58,861 nt of DNA from Chitinophagaceae bacterium (GTDB lineage Bacteria > Bacteroidota > Bacteroidia > Chitinophagales > Chitinophagaceae), in the NCBI GenBank assembly GCA_013140985.1, contig JABFRU010000045.1, forward strand, positions 1-58,861, in the 5' to 3' direction. Under the pieces are notes generated by a model. The model worked only from the letters and a program-made list of their open reading frames with translations. It was not told where the DNA came from and searched no databases. Below are positions 1 to 7,665 of this stretch, piece after piece (position 1 is the first letter of the stretch; every line of letters starts with the position of its first letter). The position numbers and the translations under genes are program-made.

Positions 1-8
1 TAGAACAA

Positions 9-197
9 ATGAAAAAGTATTGTGCAATTGCAAGTCTCGCAGCAGTTTTTGTTGCTTGTAACAACAGCGGTAAAGGAAAAGAAGGTGGAGACACAACAAA
101 ACCAGCTGACACAGTAGTAACTCCTCCGGCTGATACTACTGCAACTCCTCCGGCTGATACTACAGCTAACGCTGATACGACAGCTGCGAAGATGTAA
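9..197 (+). CDS. Small Thr/Pro/Asp-rich lipoprotein
   Basis: A 62-residue protein with a short signal peptide ending in a lipobox-like VAC at residues 15-17, so it is probably anchored in a membrane by a lipidated Cys17. The mature part is low complexity: the motif PPADTT recurs and the rest is mostly Thr, Ala and Asp. Repeats of this kind are common in small Bacteroidota lipoproteins and carry no recognisable fold or catalytic residue. The gene is followed directly by a good terminator, so it appears to be a single-gene unit or the end of one entering from the left. Function unknown. Confidence 0.6.
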   Translation: MKKYCAIASLAAVFVACNNSGKGKEGGDTTKPADTVVTPPADTTATPPADTTANADTTAAKM

Positions 198-225
198 GAT
201 TTTCATATGGCAAGCAATCGTTAAA

Positions 226-257
226 GGCCTTCCTGATCTCAGGGAGGCTTTTCTTTT
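226..257 (+). terminator. Intrinsic terminator after the first lipoprotein gene
   Basis: An 8-bp GC-rich stem (227-234 pairing with 241-248, one G-T pair) with a 6-nt loop is followed at once by a T-rich run. Confidence 0.8.
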
Positions 258-283
258 TATTCCTTATTACATTTGGTAAAGAT

Positions 284-291
284 TACCTTTG
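284..291 (+). promoter_or_regulatory. Bacteroidota -7 element (TACCTTTG) for the helicase gene
   Basis: Matches the TAnnTTTG consensus and lies 23 nt before the GTG start at 315. No clear TTTG -33 element is seen at the expected spacing. Confidence 0.5.
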
Positions 292-314
292 CCGACTTAC
301 TAAAATAATCGCCA

Positions 315-1982
315 GTGAACACATTCGAAGCGTTGGGTATTGAAGAAGGATTACTTCATTCTATTAAAGCATTAGGTTTTACCCAACCCACACCCATCCA
401 GGAAAAAGCAATACCTGTTCTTTTACAGGGAACCAAAGATTTTATCGGTCTTGCACAAACAGGAACCGGAAAAACAGCCGCTTTTGGCCTGCCTTTGTTA
501 CAGCTTATCAATAAACAAGACAAGTTTCCGCAGGCATTGATCATTTGTCCTACCCGGGAGCTTTGCCTGCAAATAACCAACGATCTTAATACGTTTAAAC
601 AAAAGAAAGATCATCTTGCTGTTACTGCCGTTTATGGAGGTACTTCTATCAGCATGCAGATAAGGGACCTGAAAAAAGGGACACATATAGTGGTAGCCAC
701 ACCGGGCCGCCTGATCGACCTGATCGAAAGAAAAGCGATCAATCTTGAAAAGATAAACTATGTAGTGCTGGATGAAGCGGACGAAATGCTGAACATGGGA
801 TTCAAAGATGATATTGAATTCATTTTAAAGAATACACCGAATCGGCAAAGCATCTGGCTTTTCAGCGCTACCATGCCGGCCGAAATACGACAGGTGAGTA
901 AAAGGTATATGGATAAACCCTTTGAGATCACTATCGGTAAAATGAATGAGGGCGCTGCCAATATTGATCACCAGTTTTATACCACACAGCATCATAACAG
1001 GTATGAAGTGCTGAAAAGGATCATTGATTTCAATCCGGGTATCTATGGAATTGTATTTGCCCGTACCAAGTTAGATACACAGGATATTGCTGAGAAGCTG
1101 ACAAGAGAAGGTTATGATATTGACGCCATACATGGCGACCTTACACAGCAGCAGCGGGATAAGGTGATGGGTCTGTTCCGGGATAAAAGTATTCAATTGC
1201 TGATCGCCACCGATGTGGCAGCAAGAGGTATTGATGTATCGGGCATCACCCATGTCATCAATTATGAATTGCCGGATGATTCAGAAGTCTATACTCATCG
1301 CAGCGGAAGAACAGGCCGGGCCGGTAAAAGCGGGATATCTATTTCAATCGTAACACAAAAAGAGGTTTATCGTCTGCGCCAGGTTGAAAGGTTGGTGAAA
1401 ACCCCGTTCCATAAAATGGACATACCAAGCGGTAAAGATGTTTGCCGAAAACAATTCTTCCATTTCATTGAAAAAATGTTGCAGACAGATATCAGCCATG
1501 GCGAATATGAGACCTACCTGCCGATATTAAAAGAAAAATTTGCTCATGTAGAAAAAGAAGAGATACTGCAAAAGGTAGCAGCATTGGAATTTGACCGATT
1601 CCTTAAATATTATGAGAATGCAGCTGATCTGAACTTAAGAGAAGAGAAAAGACCGGATCGCCGTGGTGAAAGAATTGAAAGGGGAGCCAGCCGTGATACG
1701 AAAGGCAGGAGTTTTGCCGGTAGCGGTAATTATCAACGGTTGTTTGTGAACCTCGGGACGAAAGATGGTTTTTATAAAGCCAGTTTTCTCCAATTCATTC
1801 TCGATATGAGTGATCTTAAGAAAGAGGTATTAGGTAAAATAGATATGAAGGAAATGAACAGTTGGGTGGAAGTAGAAGCTGGCGGGCCGGCTAAAAAAAT
1901 GATAAAGGCCATTGATGGTAAAAATTACCGGGGCCGTAAGATCAGGATGAACGATGCCAATTCCGGCGGCGGCAGAAAATAA
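315..1982 (+). CDS. DEAD-box ATP-dependent RNA helicase (DbpA/DeaD type)
   Basis: Unwinds or remodels RNA duplexes using ATP, probably in ribosome assembly or cold adaptation. All core motifs are visible: Q-motif (PTPIQ, residues 25-29), Walker A AQTGTGKT (47-54), DEAD box (LDEADEM, about 152-158), SAT (motif III), ARGID and the motif VI HRSGRTGRAG. A basic linker follows, then a C-terminal domain of about 75 residues (about 475-548) like the DbpA RNA-binding domain that targets 23S rRNA in E. coli DbpA. Length 555 aa is normal for the Bacteroidota DeaD/DbpA group. The start is GTG at 315, because the conserved N-terminal F-x-x-L-G segment begins right there and a -7 promoter element lies just upstream. 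Transcribed alone. Confidence 0.93.
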   Translation: MNTFEALGIEEGLLHSIKALGFTQPTPIQEKAIPVLLQGTKDFIGLAQTGTGKTAAFGLPLLQLINKQDKFPQALIICPTRELCLQITNDLNTFKQKKDHLAVTAVYGGTSISMQIRDLKKGTHIVVATPGRLIDLIERKAINLEKINYVVLDEADEMLNMGFKDDIEFILKNTPNRQSIWLFSATMPAEIRQVSKRYMDKPFEITIGKMNEGAANIDHQFYTTQHHNRYEVLKRIIDFNPGIYGIVFARTKLDTQDIAEKLTREGYDIDAIHGDLTQQQRDKVMGLFRDKSIQLLIATDVAARGIDVSGITHVINYELPDDSEVYTHRSGRTGRAGKSGISISIVTQKEVYRLRQVERLVKTPFHKMDIPSGKDVCRKQFFHFIEKMLQTDISHGEYETYLPILKEKFAHVEKEEILQKVAALEFDRFLKYYENAADLNLREEKRPDRRGERIERGASRDTKGRSFAGSGNYQRLFVNLGTKDGFYKASFLQFILDMSDLKKEVLGKIDMKEMNSWVEVEAGGPAKKMIKAIDGKNYRGRKIRMNDANSGGGRK

Positions 1983-2041
1983 TCGCTTATAGTGTTGGAT
2001 TTGAAAAGTTTAAAAACTATATTTGGTATATGACATTCAAT

Positions 2042-2157
2042 AAAACATACGGCTATTATTACTACTTCGGAAAGAGGCCGGGTATGTTTTGTTGACAATT
2101 AAGAACAACTAAAAATCAACATAAAGAAGTCCCGGTCATAACAGGCCGGGATTTTTG
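2042..2157 (+). terminator. Two consecutive stem-loops after the helicase gene
   Basis: The first stem-loop (2042-2090) has an arm AAAACATAC paired with GTATGTTTT plus an inner GGC/GCC. The second (2131-2150) is CCCGG/CCGGG followed by TTTTT and looks like a standard intrinsic terminator. The long first stem has no strong T-run and its role is unclear. Confidence 0.6.
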
Positions 2158-2166
2158 TATTTGAAG

Positions 2167-2236
2167 AGTCCGAAAGCCCGAAATACGTTTATTCGTTAGG
2201 AAATTTCTTTCTGACTTTCCGGCTTCCGGACTAAAT
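2167..2236. repeat. Heptad-period repeat island upstream of the aminotransferase
   Basis: Degenerate 7-bp units (for example AGTCCGA then AAGCCCG on the left, TTTCCGG then CTTCCGG on the right). The two halves are roughly inverted (AGTCCGAAAGCC against GGCTTCCGGACT). It is one of about ten islands of this kind in the window and ends about 8 bp before the start codon. Confidence 0.55.
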
Positions 2237-2243
2237 AAAGTAT

Positions 2244-3455
2244 ATGCGAACAAGTAAAAGATTAAAAGGAATTGGTGAATATTATTTTTCGCAAAAGCTG
2301 CGGGAGATAGATGAACTCAATAAAGCCGGAAAGAATATCATCAATCTCGGCATCGGCAGCCCTGATATGCCGCCGCATCCTGATGTGATAAAAACTTTGC
2401 GGGAAGAATCTGCAAAGTCAAATGTACATAGTTATCAATCTTACAAAGGTTCTCCTGTTTTAAGGAAAGCGATCAGTGAATGGTATAAGAAATGGTACGA
2501 TGTTGAATTGGATCCCGATTCAGAAATATTGCCGCTGATCGGCAGCAAAGAAGGCATCATGCACATCTGCATGACCTGTTTGAATGATGGCGATGAAGTA
2601 TTGGTTCCAAACCCCGGTTATCCAACTTATACAAGCACAGTTAAGCTGGCAGGAGGAAAATGTATGGAGTATAAATTAAGAGAGAAAAATAACTATCAAC
2701 CGGATTTCAGAAAACTCCAGAAATTAGTTAGTTCCGTGGCTTCCCCTGAAGGGGGTTCCCGTAGGGAAGGGACGAAGTCCGGGAAGGGGACCGTAAAACT
2801 GATGTTTGTCAACTATCCGCAAATGCCCACCGGGCAGTTGCCAACAAAAGAATTATTTGAAAAATTAGTAGCATTTGGAAAGAAGAATAATATCCTGATC
2901 ATTCATGATAATCCTTATTCCTTTATCCTGAACGATGAACCGATGAGCCTGTTAAGTGTTGATGGAGCCAGGGATCATGTGATCGAACTAAATTCATTGA
3001 GCAAAAGCCATAATATGGCAGGATGGAGAGTAGGAATGCTTTGCGGGGCAAAAGAAAGAATTGAAGAAGTATTGCGTTTCAAAAGCAATATGGACAGTGG
3101 CATGTTTCTGCCGGTACAATTAGCAGCAGCCAAGGCTTTATCGTTGGGAAAAGAATGGCATGATGAGGTAAATAAAACATATAGTGCAAGAAGAGAGAAA
3201 GTATTTGAATTGCTTGATCTCTTAAAATGTAGTTATTCAAAAGAACAGGCCGGATTGTTTGTTTGGGCCAGGATACCTGGTTTTTACAAAAATGGATTCA
3301 CATTGAGTAATGAGGTATTGTATAAATCAAATGTGTTCATCACACCCGGAGGAATATTTGGTAGCGCCGGTAAAAAATATCTGAGAATAAGTTTGTGCAG
3401 CCCGGTAGAAAGAGTACAGGAAGCTATTGATAGGATTAAAAATAATATTTTATGA
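2244..3455 (+). CDS. PLP-dependent class I/II aminotransferase
   Basis: A fold-type I aminotransferase that transfers an amino group with pyridoxal phosphate. The nearest family pattern is the LL-diaminopimelate/aspartate/aromatic aminotransferase group. Visible landmarks are the N-terminal INLGIGSPDMPP, the VNYPQMPTG segment, the HDNPYS segment and the PLP lysine in SLSKSHNMAGWRVG (Lys254). It overlaps the prephenate dehydrogenase gene by 4 bp (ATGA), which suggests translational coupling and a role in the transamination step of tyrosine/phenylalanine synthesis; that role is inference. It is odd in carrying about 21 extra residues (about 163-183, rich in Ser, Gly, Arg and Lys) between the KLQKLV helix and VKLMFVNYP, where family members have only a short loop. 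The insert is encoded by a palindromic element (separate entry). The frame and downstream motifs are intact. Confidence 0.88.
   Translation: MRTSKRLKGIGEYYFSQKLREIDELNKAGKNIINLGIGSPDMPPHPDVIKTLREESAKSNVHSYQSYKGSPVLRKAISEWYKKWYDVELDPDSEILPLIGSKEGIMHICMTCLNDGDEVLVPNPGYPTYTSTVKLAGGKCMEYKLREKNNYQPDFRKLQKLVSSVASPEGGSRREGTKSGKGTVKLMFVNYPQMPTGQLPTKELFEKLVAFGKKNNILIIHDNPYSFILNDEPMSLLSVDGARDHVIELNSLSKSHNMAGWRVGMLCGAKERIEEVLRFKSNMDSGMFLPVQLAAAKALSLGKEWHDEVNKTYSARREKVFELLDLLKCSYSKEQAGLFVWARIPGFYKNGFTLSNEVLYKSNVFITPGGIFGSAGKKYLRISLCSPVERVQEAIDRIKNNIL
2731..2793 (+). repeat. In-frame palindromic element inside the aminotransferase gene
   Basis: About 63 bp, a multiple of three, made of small hairpins: CCCC-TGAA-GGGG (2743-2754), TTCCC-GTA-GGGAA (2756-2768), and a GGGAAGGGGA tail that can pair with the TTCCCC at the left end. 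Its core on the other strand reads CCCTACGGG, the same core as the REP-like palindromes at 5411-5475. It adds about 21 residues to the enzyme without breaking the frame. The boundaries are approximate. Confidence 0.6.
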
Positions 3456-4303
3456 ATGAAAGGAAAAGAATTGCAATAATTGGAGTGGGGCTTATTGGTG
3501 GCTCATTGGCTATTCAATTGCATGAGAAAAAACTTTCATCCAGGTTGATAGGTGTGGATGCCAATGCGGAACATGCAAAAAAAGCGATCGAGCTGGAACT
3601 GGTGGATGAAATGCTGCCGCTTGATGAAGCCATTCAGCAATCAGATGTAATTGTATTGGCTGTGCCGGTTGATACAATGGTTTTGTTGTTGCCGGTAATC
3701 CTTGATAAAGTTGATCAGCAAATACTATTTGATATTGGCTCGACCAAATCACAGGTGATCAATTCAATAAAGAATCACCCTAAGAGAAGAAGATTTGTCG
3801 CCACTCATCCCATGTGGGGTACAGAACATAGCGGCCCGCAAGCCGCCAAGAAAGGCGCTTTTGAAAATAAAGCGGTCATCCTTTGTAATGCAGAAGAAAG
3901 TGATGCAGACGCATTGGATTGGGTAAAGCACATGTATAAAAAGATCGGGATGCATTTACTTGAAATGGAAGCGGCGGCACATGACCTTCATGCAGCTTAT
4001 GTAAGTCATATCTCTCATATCACTTCTTTTGCATTGGCCAATACGGTATTGGAAAAAGAAAAAGAAGAAAATGCCATTTTTGAAATGGCTTCTGCCGGTT
4101 TTGAAAGCACTGTTCGTTTGGCAAAAAGTAATCCTGCCATGTGGGTGCCGATACTTTTGCAGAACAAAGAAAATGTGCTGGATGTTTTGAAAGAGCATAT
4201 CGCACAGTTGTCAAGGTTCAAAGAAAGTATAGAAAAAGATGATCATGCATACCTGCTTCGGCTGATCGAAAATGCGAATAAGATAAAAAGGATATTGAAA
4301 TAG
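3452..4303 (+). CDS. tyrA: Prephenate dehydrogenase
   Basis: Oxidises and decarboxylates prephenate to 4-hydroxyphenylpyruvate with NAD(P)+, the committed step to tyrosine. The N-terminus carries a Rossmann nucleotide-binding motif (IIGVGLIGGSLA, about residues 9-20). It is followed by the family signature DIGSTKSQV and the ATHPMWGTEHSGP segment, whose histidines belong to the prephenate site. The C-terminal helical domain carries the conserved HDLHAAYVSHISH. At 283 aa it is a stand-alone dehydrogenase, without chorismate mutase or ACT domain. It starts inside the stop codon of the aminotransferase (ATGA), so the two are very likely co-translated and act in sequence. Confidence 0.92.
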   Translation: MNERKRIAIIGVGLIGGSLAIQLHEKKLSSRLIGVDANAEHAKKAIELELVDEMLPLDEAIQQSDVIVLAVPVDTMVLLLPVILDKVDQQILFDIGSTKSQVINSIKNHPKRRRFVATHPMWGTEHSGPQAAKKGAFENKAVILCNAEESDADALDWVKHMYKKIGMHLLEMEAAAHDLHAAYVSHISHITSFALANTVLEKEKEENAIFEMASAGFESTVRLAKSNPAMWVPILLQNKENVLDVLKEHIAQLSRFKESIEKDDHAYLLRLIENANKIKRILK

Positions 4304-4331
4304 ACCGGAGAATGGGTTCTAAATTTGTAAA

Positions 4332-4703
4332 ATGAAGGCCGTCTTATTTTTTGTTGTCCTGTTATATACTTCCTGTTCCAAACGAATATTCGAAGCAATG
4401 GAGCCAGGCAAGTTGTATGATGAATATTTTTTCATGCGCAAGAATGGCCATTATTCTTTTAAACAGGTATGGATGGATATGATCCGTTTACCTGACAATC
4501 AGCGGGGCCGTTATATCCTCTCCAACGACACTGTTTATTTTGTAAGGAAAGAAGCAAAAAATGCATTCACCCTGAAGGGCTTTGGCATTATTGACAGCGC
4601 TGCAGGTAAATTTTACTACAGGTACAACGACACGTTGGAATGGCACAGTCTTCAAATAAGACAGATGCCAACGAGAAAAAGATACAAGGAGTGGGAACAA
4701 TGA
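4332..4703 (+). CDS. Small lipoprotein, unknown function
   Basis: 123 residues with a hydrophobic N-terminus and a lipobox-like YTSC (Cys15), predicting a lipid-anchored protein. The mature domain is rich in Tyr, Arg and Lys and alternates in a way that suggests a small beta-rich fold (segments such as RYILSNDTVYFV and GKFYYRYNDTLEW). It starts 28 bp after tyrA on the same strand and could be carried on that transcript, but nothing ties it to tyrosine synthesis. No family recognised. Confidence 0.6.
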   Translation: MKAVLFFVVLLYTSCSKRIFEAMEPGKLYDEYFFMRKNGHYSFKQVWMDMIRLPDNQRGRYILSNDTVYFVRKEAKNAFTLKGFGIIDSAAGKFYYRYNDTLEWHSLQIRQMPTRKRYKEWEQ

Positions 4704-4797
4704 GTTTGGAACTACGGGCACAGGACCGGCAACACAATTAAAGTCACAGTTTGAGTTGGGGTGCAGGTGAAGCTTGTAAGTAAATAGCTTCGCAATT

Positions 4798-4855
4798 AAT
4801 ATCTTCGCACCAAACAAATCTCAATGCACCCACTCATCGAATGTGTTCCCAATTT
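4798..4855 (+). repeat. Left copy of the duplicated ftcD promoter and first codons
   Basis: Bases 4824-4855 (32 bp) are identical to 5637-5668, the first 11 codons of the ftcD gene. The upstream AATATCTTCGCA, which contains a TATCTTCG -7-like element, is also shared. After 4855 the sequences diverge and the copied frame runs into the RAYT module and stops within about 12 codons. This is a 5' gene fragment, not a working gene. Confidence 0.85.
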
Positions 4856-4861
4856 TTACGA

Positions 4862-5320
4862 TCATTCAGGCTCTTTAAAAATATATTTCTCATCGTAGTC
4901 AATCTCAAAAGCTTTTAGCAACCGCCGGTACTCATCCAAAAATGTTTCTTTCTTGTGATGTGCTTCCTGGTTTTGAATGTAACGTATAACTTCCGGCACA
5001 TGAGATTTTGAATAAGAGAAAGCGCCAAAGCCTTCCTGCCAGGCAAATGATCTACAAAGTTTATTTTCTTTGATCCATTTGCTGCTTTCTGTTTTTACAT
5101 TTTTTACCAGGGACGAGAGAGATTGGTCCGGCCGCATACCGATTAGTATATGTGTATGGTCCGGCATGCTGTTTATTTGGAGCATCTTGTGGTTGTTTTT
5201 TTGAAACATACCTGTTATATAACGATGCAATCCCTCTTTCCATTCTTTCTGAATGAGATCTGCACGGAGTTTTACGGCGAATACAAGTTGAATATGTAGC
5301 TGTGTGTATGTGTTAGCCAT
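4862..5320 (-). CDS. IS200-like / REP-associated tyrosine transposase (RAYT)
   Basis: A 152-residue Y1 single-strand HUH nuclease. The HUH motif is PDHTHIL (His55 and His57). The likely nucleophile is Tyr114 in the RYIQNQ motif, with Gln118 and the following His pair completing the usual Y-x-x-x-Q pattern. Such proteins cut and join single-stranded DNA at hairpins. The gene is alone, with no TnpB or accessory gene, and has a dense set of REP-like palindromes just upstream (5411-5564). That arrangement is typical of domesticated RAYTs that act on REP sequences rather than of a self-mobile IS200. The catalytic residues look intact. It lies between two copies of the ftcD gene start. Confidence 0.85.
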   Translation of the reverse strand: MANTYTQLHIQLVFAVKLRADLIQKEWKEGLHRYITGMFQKNNHKMLQINSMPDHTHILIGMRPDQSLSSLVKNVKTESSKWIKENKLCRSFAWQEGFGAFSYSKSHVPEVIRYIQNQEAHHKKETFLDEYRRLLKAFEIDYDEKYIFKEPE

Positions 5321-5410
5321 TCCTCAATTTATTAAACAGCTTTTGTTATTGAACGTGGATAAAAACTGTTTTGGATGTTTTTTTCTGAAACTGGCTGAAA
5401 GCTGCACGAT

Positions 5411-5564
5411 ATGTTCCTACGGAACATTATAAATCCCCTGATGAATGTCTACCCACTAAATGTCCCTACGGGACAATAAAAAGATTCTGATAGTTCTGCA
5501 TCCCATCGGGACGCTTGGTGGGTAGAACAAATGTAAATGTTGAAAGTGTGTCCCGTGGGGACAC
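5411..5564. repeat. Cluster of REP-like palindromes next to the RAYT gene
   Basis: Four short hairpins: ATGTTCC-TAC-GGAACAT (5411-5427), TGTCCC-TAC-GGGACA (5461-5475), TCCC-ATC-GGGA (5501-5511) and GTGTCCC-GTG-GGGACAC (5548-5564). The second and third are enclosed by a 9-bp inverted repeat, TCTACCCAC (5448-5456) with GTGGGTAGA (5518-5526), giving a composite REPIN-like structure. They fill the gap between the RAYT gene and ftcD, where I see no protein-coding gene. Confidence 0.75.
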
Positions 5565-5608
5565 TTCGTGCATGCTTATGCTTCGCTCAGGGCATATTCC
5601 TTACATAC

Positions 5609-5668
5609 AATATCTTCGCAACAAATCACAAGTATAATGCACCCACTCATCGAATGTGTTCCCAATTT
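5609..5668 (+). promoter_or_regulatory. Right copy of the duplication: working ftcD promoter and start
   Basis: Contains AATATCTTCGCA (TATCTTCG at 5611-5618, a one-base variant of the TAnnTTTG -7 element) and the ATG at 5637. The same elements occur at 4798-4855 on the far side of the RAYT module. The spacing from the -7 element to ATG differs by 2 bp between the copies. Confidence 0.6.
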
Positions 5669-7289
5669 CTCCGAAGGAAGGGATATGAATATCATCAAAC
5701 AGATCACTGATGAAATTGAAACAGTGGATGGTGTCCGTTTATTGAATGTGGATCCGGGTAAAGCAACGAACAGAACGGTGGTAACATTTGTAGGTCATCC
5801 GCAAGGCGTAATAGAAGCGGCATTCAGAGCTATTAAGAAAGCAGGTGAATTGATCGATATGAGCAAGCATACAGGTGCACACCCAAGAATGGGGGCCACT
5901 GATGTTTGTCCCCTCATACCGGTAGCTGATATTTCGATGGAAGAAACGGCGAAGTATGCACAGCAACTCGCCAAAAGAGTAGGAGAGGAACTCAAACTTC
6001 CTGTTTATTTATATGAAGCGGCGCAACCGGATAAGAGCCGCAGTAATTTGTCTGTGATCCGTGCCGGTGAGTATGAAGGCTTCGCAAAGAAAATAAAACA
6101 GCCTGAATGGAAACCTGATTTCGGTCCCGCAGCATTTGATGCAAAACGGGGAGCTACTGTTATTGGGGCAAGAGATTTTCTCGTTGCGTATAATATAAAT
6201 CTCAATACCACTTCAACAAGAAGAGCTAATGCGATTGCATTTGATGTGCGGGAAGCAGGGAGAACGGTGGAAGAGAATGGTGTGAAAGTAAATAAGCCGG
6301 GTAGTTTGAAGTCTGTGAAAGCGATCGGCTGGTTCATCGAAGAATATGGTGTGGCGCAGATCAGTATCAATCTCACGAATATCAATATCACGCCGGTGCA
6401 TATTGCATTTGATGAGGTTTGTAAAAAAGCAGATAAAAGAGGAATAAGAGTAACAGGCAGTGAGCTGGTCGGACTCATTCCTTTAAAAGCAATGCTGGAT
6501 GCGGGAAAATATTTTTTAAGGAAGCAACAGCGTTCAACAGGTGTTTCAGATAAAGAACTGATCAGGATAGCTGTGAAATCATTAGGACTGGATGAACTCG
6601 GGCCATTTAAACCGGAAGAAAAAATAATTGAGTATATGCTTAAAACAAATGCCGAAAACCGGTTGGTGAGTTTATCGCTGACCGGCTTTGCTGATGAAAC
6701 AGCCAGTGAGAGTGTGGCACCGGGTGGTGGTTCTGTGTCGGCTTATGTCGGCGCATTGGGTGTTTCATTAGGATGCATGGTGGCCAATCTTTCTTCCCAT
6801 AAAAAAGGATGGGATGATCGTTGGGAAGAATTCAGTAAGTGGGCGGAGAAAGGCCAGCAATATAAAAATGAATTATTGAAACTGGTAGATGAGGATACCA
6901 AAGCATTCGGGCATATCATGGCGGCGATGGGTTTGCCCAAATCAAATGATGAAGAAAAAGCAGTAAGAAAAGAAGCGATACAGGCCGCAACAAAATATGC
7001 CATTGAAATCCCATTCAAAGTAATGGAAGCTTCTTTTGCAAGTATGGAAGTGATAAAAGCAATGGTGGAAACGGGCAATCCCAATTCTGTTACTGATGCA
7101 GGCGTTGGTGCATTATGTGCAAGAAGCGCCGTGATGGGAGCTTTTATGAATGTAAGGGTAAATGCAACAGGCTATGATGATAAAAAATTTGTTGATGATA
7201 TCATCAACAAAGGCAGGGCAATTGAAGAGAAGGCAATAGCGATGGAAAAAGAGATAATTGAAATAGTAAATACTAAGATTGGATTGTAG
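5637..7289 (+). CDS. ftcD: Glutamate formimidoyltransferase / formimidoyl-THF cyclodeaminase fusion
   Basis: Bifunctional enzyme of histidine degradation. The N-terminal half moves the formimino group from N-formimino-L-glutamate to tetrahydrofolate. The C-terminal half cyclises it to 5,10-methenyl-THF with release of ammonia. Residues 1 to about 325 are the transferase (MHPLIECVPNFSEG start, HTGAHPRMGATDVCP, and the GARDFLVAYNINL segment). From about 340 the cyclodeaminase domain follows (ASESVAPGGGSVSAYVGALG, all-helical to the end). I choose ATG 5637 because the conserved family N-terminus begins exactly there; the in-frame ATG at 5568 lies in REP-like sequence and adds unrelated residues. 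The product is 550 aa, like the mammalian fusion. The gene sits directly after the RAYT module and its own 5' end is duplicated upstream. Confidence 0.93.
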   Translation: MHPLIECVPNFSEGRDMNIIKQITDEIETVDGVRLLNVDPGKATNRTVVTFVGHPQGVIEAAFRAIKKAGELIDMSKHTGAHPRMGATDVCPLIPVADISMEETAKYAQQLAKRVGEELKLPVYLYEAAQPDKSRSNLSVIRAGEYEGFAKKIKQPEWKPDFGPAAFDAKRGATVIGARDFLVAYNINLNTTSTRRANAIAFDVREAGRTVEENGVKVNKPGSLKSVKAIGWFIEEYGVAQISINLTNINITPVHIAFDEVCKKADKRGIRVTGSELVGLIPLKAMLDAGKYFLRKQQRSTGVSDKELIRIAVKSLGLDELGPFKPEEKIIEYMLKTNAENRLVSLSLTGFADETASESVAPGGGSVSAYVGALGVSLGCMVANLSSHKKGWDDRWEEFSKWAEKGQQYKNELLKLVDEDTKAFGHIMAAMGLPKSNDEEKAVRKEAIQAATKYAIEIPFKVMEASFASMEVIKAMVETGNPNSVTDAGVGALCARSAVMGAFMNVRVNATGYDDKKFVDDIINKGRAIEEKAIAMEKEIIEIVNTKIGL

Positions 7290-7423
7290 TTAATGGCAGG
7301 TATTCCCGGGATCGGTTAATGAAACTAAACCAGTAGCCTTGCAATAAATGCCGATGCAATACAGGCATTCGGGAGAACAAAATAATATCATAGTTTAGCG
7401 GTTGAAATACAAAAGATTGATTC

Positions 7424-7648
7424 ATGAAGAACAGATATTGGATAAGCTTGTTTGTTTTCTTTTTGTCAGCCTGTAACAATAAAGAAGATCGGGAGGCTAA
7501 AGGTAAAAGATCAGCGGATAACCTGGTGAACAATAACAGAATGTATTTCGATTCAGCGTCTGGATTTTGGATCGATCCTGCCGAAATAAACAGTAATGAA
7601 TACAGACAATTTCCTGTAAAAGATTCTGTTCCTGCAAATAAAGATTAA
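7424..7648 (+). CDS. Short lipoprotein between ftcD and the formimidoylglutamase-like gene
   Basis: 74 residues with a signal peptide and the lipobox-like LSAC (Cys17), then a charged, poorly structured tail. No family recognised. It lies on the same strand 134 bp after ftcD and 17 bp before the arginase-family gene, so it may be co-transcribed with the latter. Confidence 0.5.
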   Translation: MKNRYWISLFVFFLSACNNKEDREAKGKRSADNLVNNNRMYFDSASGFWIDPAEINSNEYRQFPVKDSVPANKD

Positions 7649-7665
7649 TTAATGTAAATATTCTG

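Noticed and set aside
5568-5636. Upstream in-frame ATG for ftcD
   Set aside because: The added residues come from REP-like sequence and do not resemble the family N-terminus, which begins at 5637.
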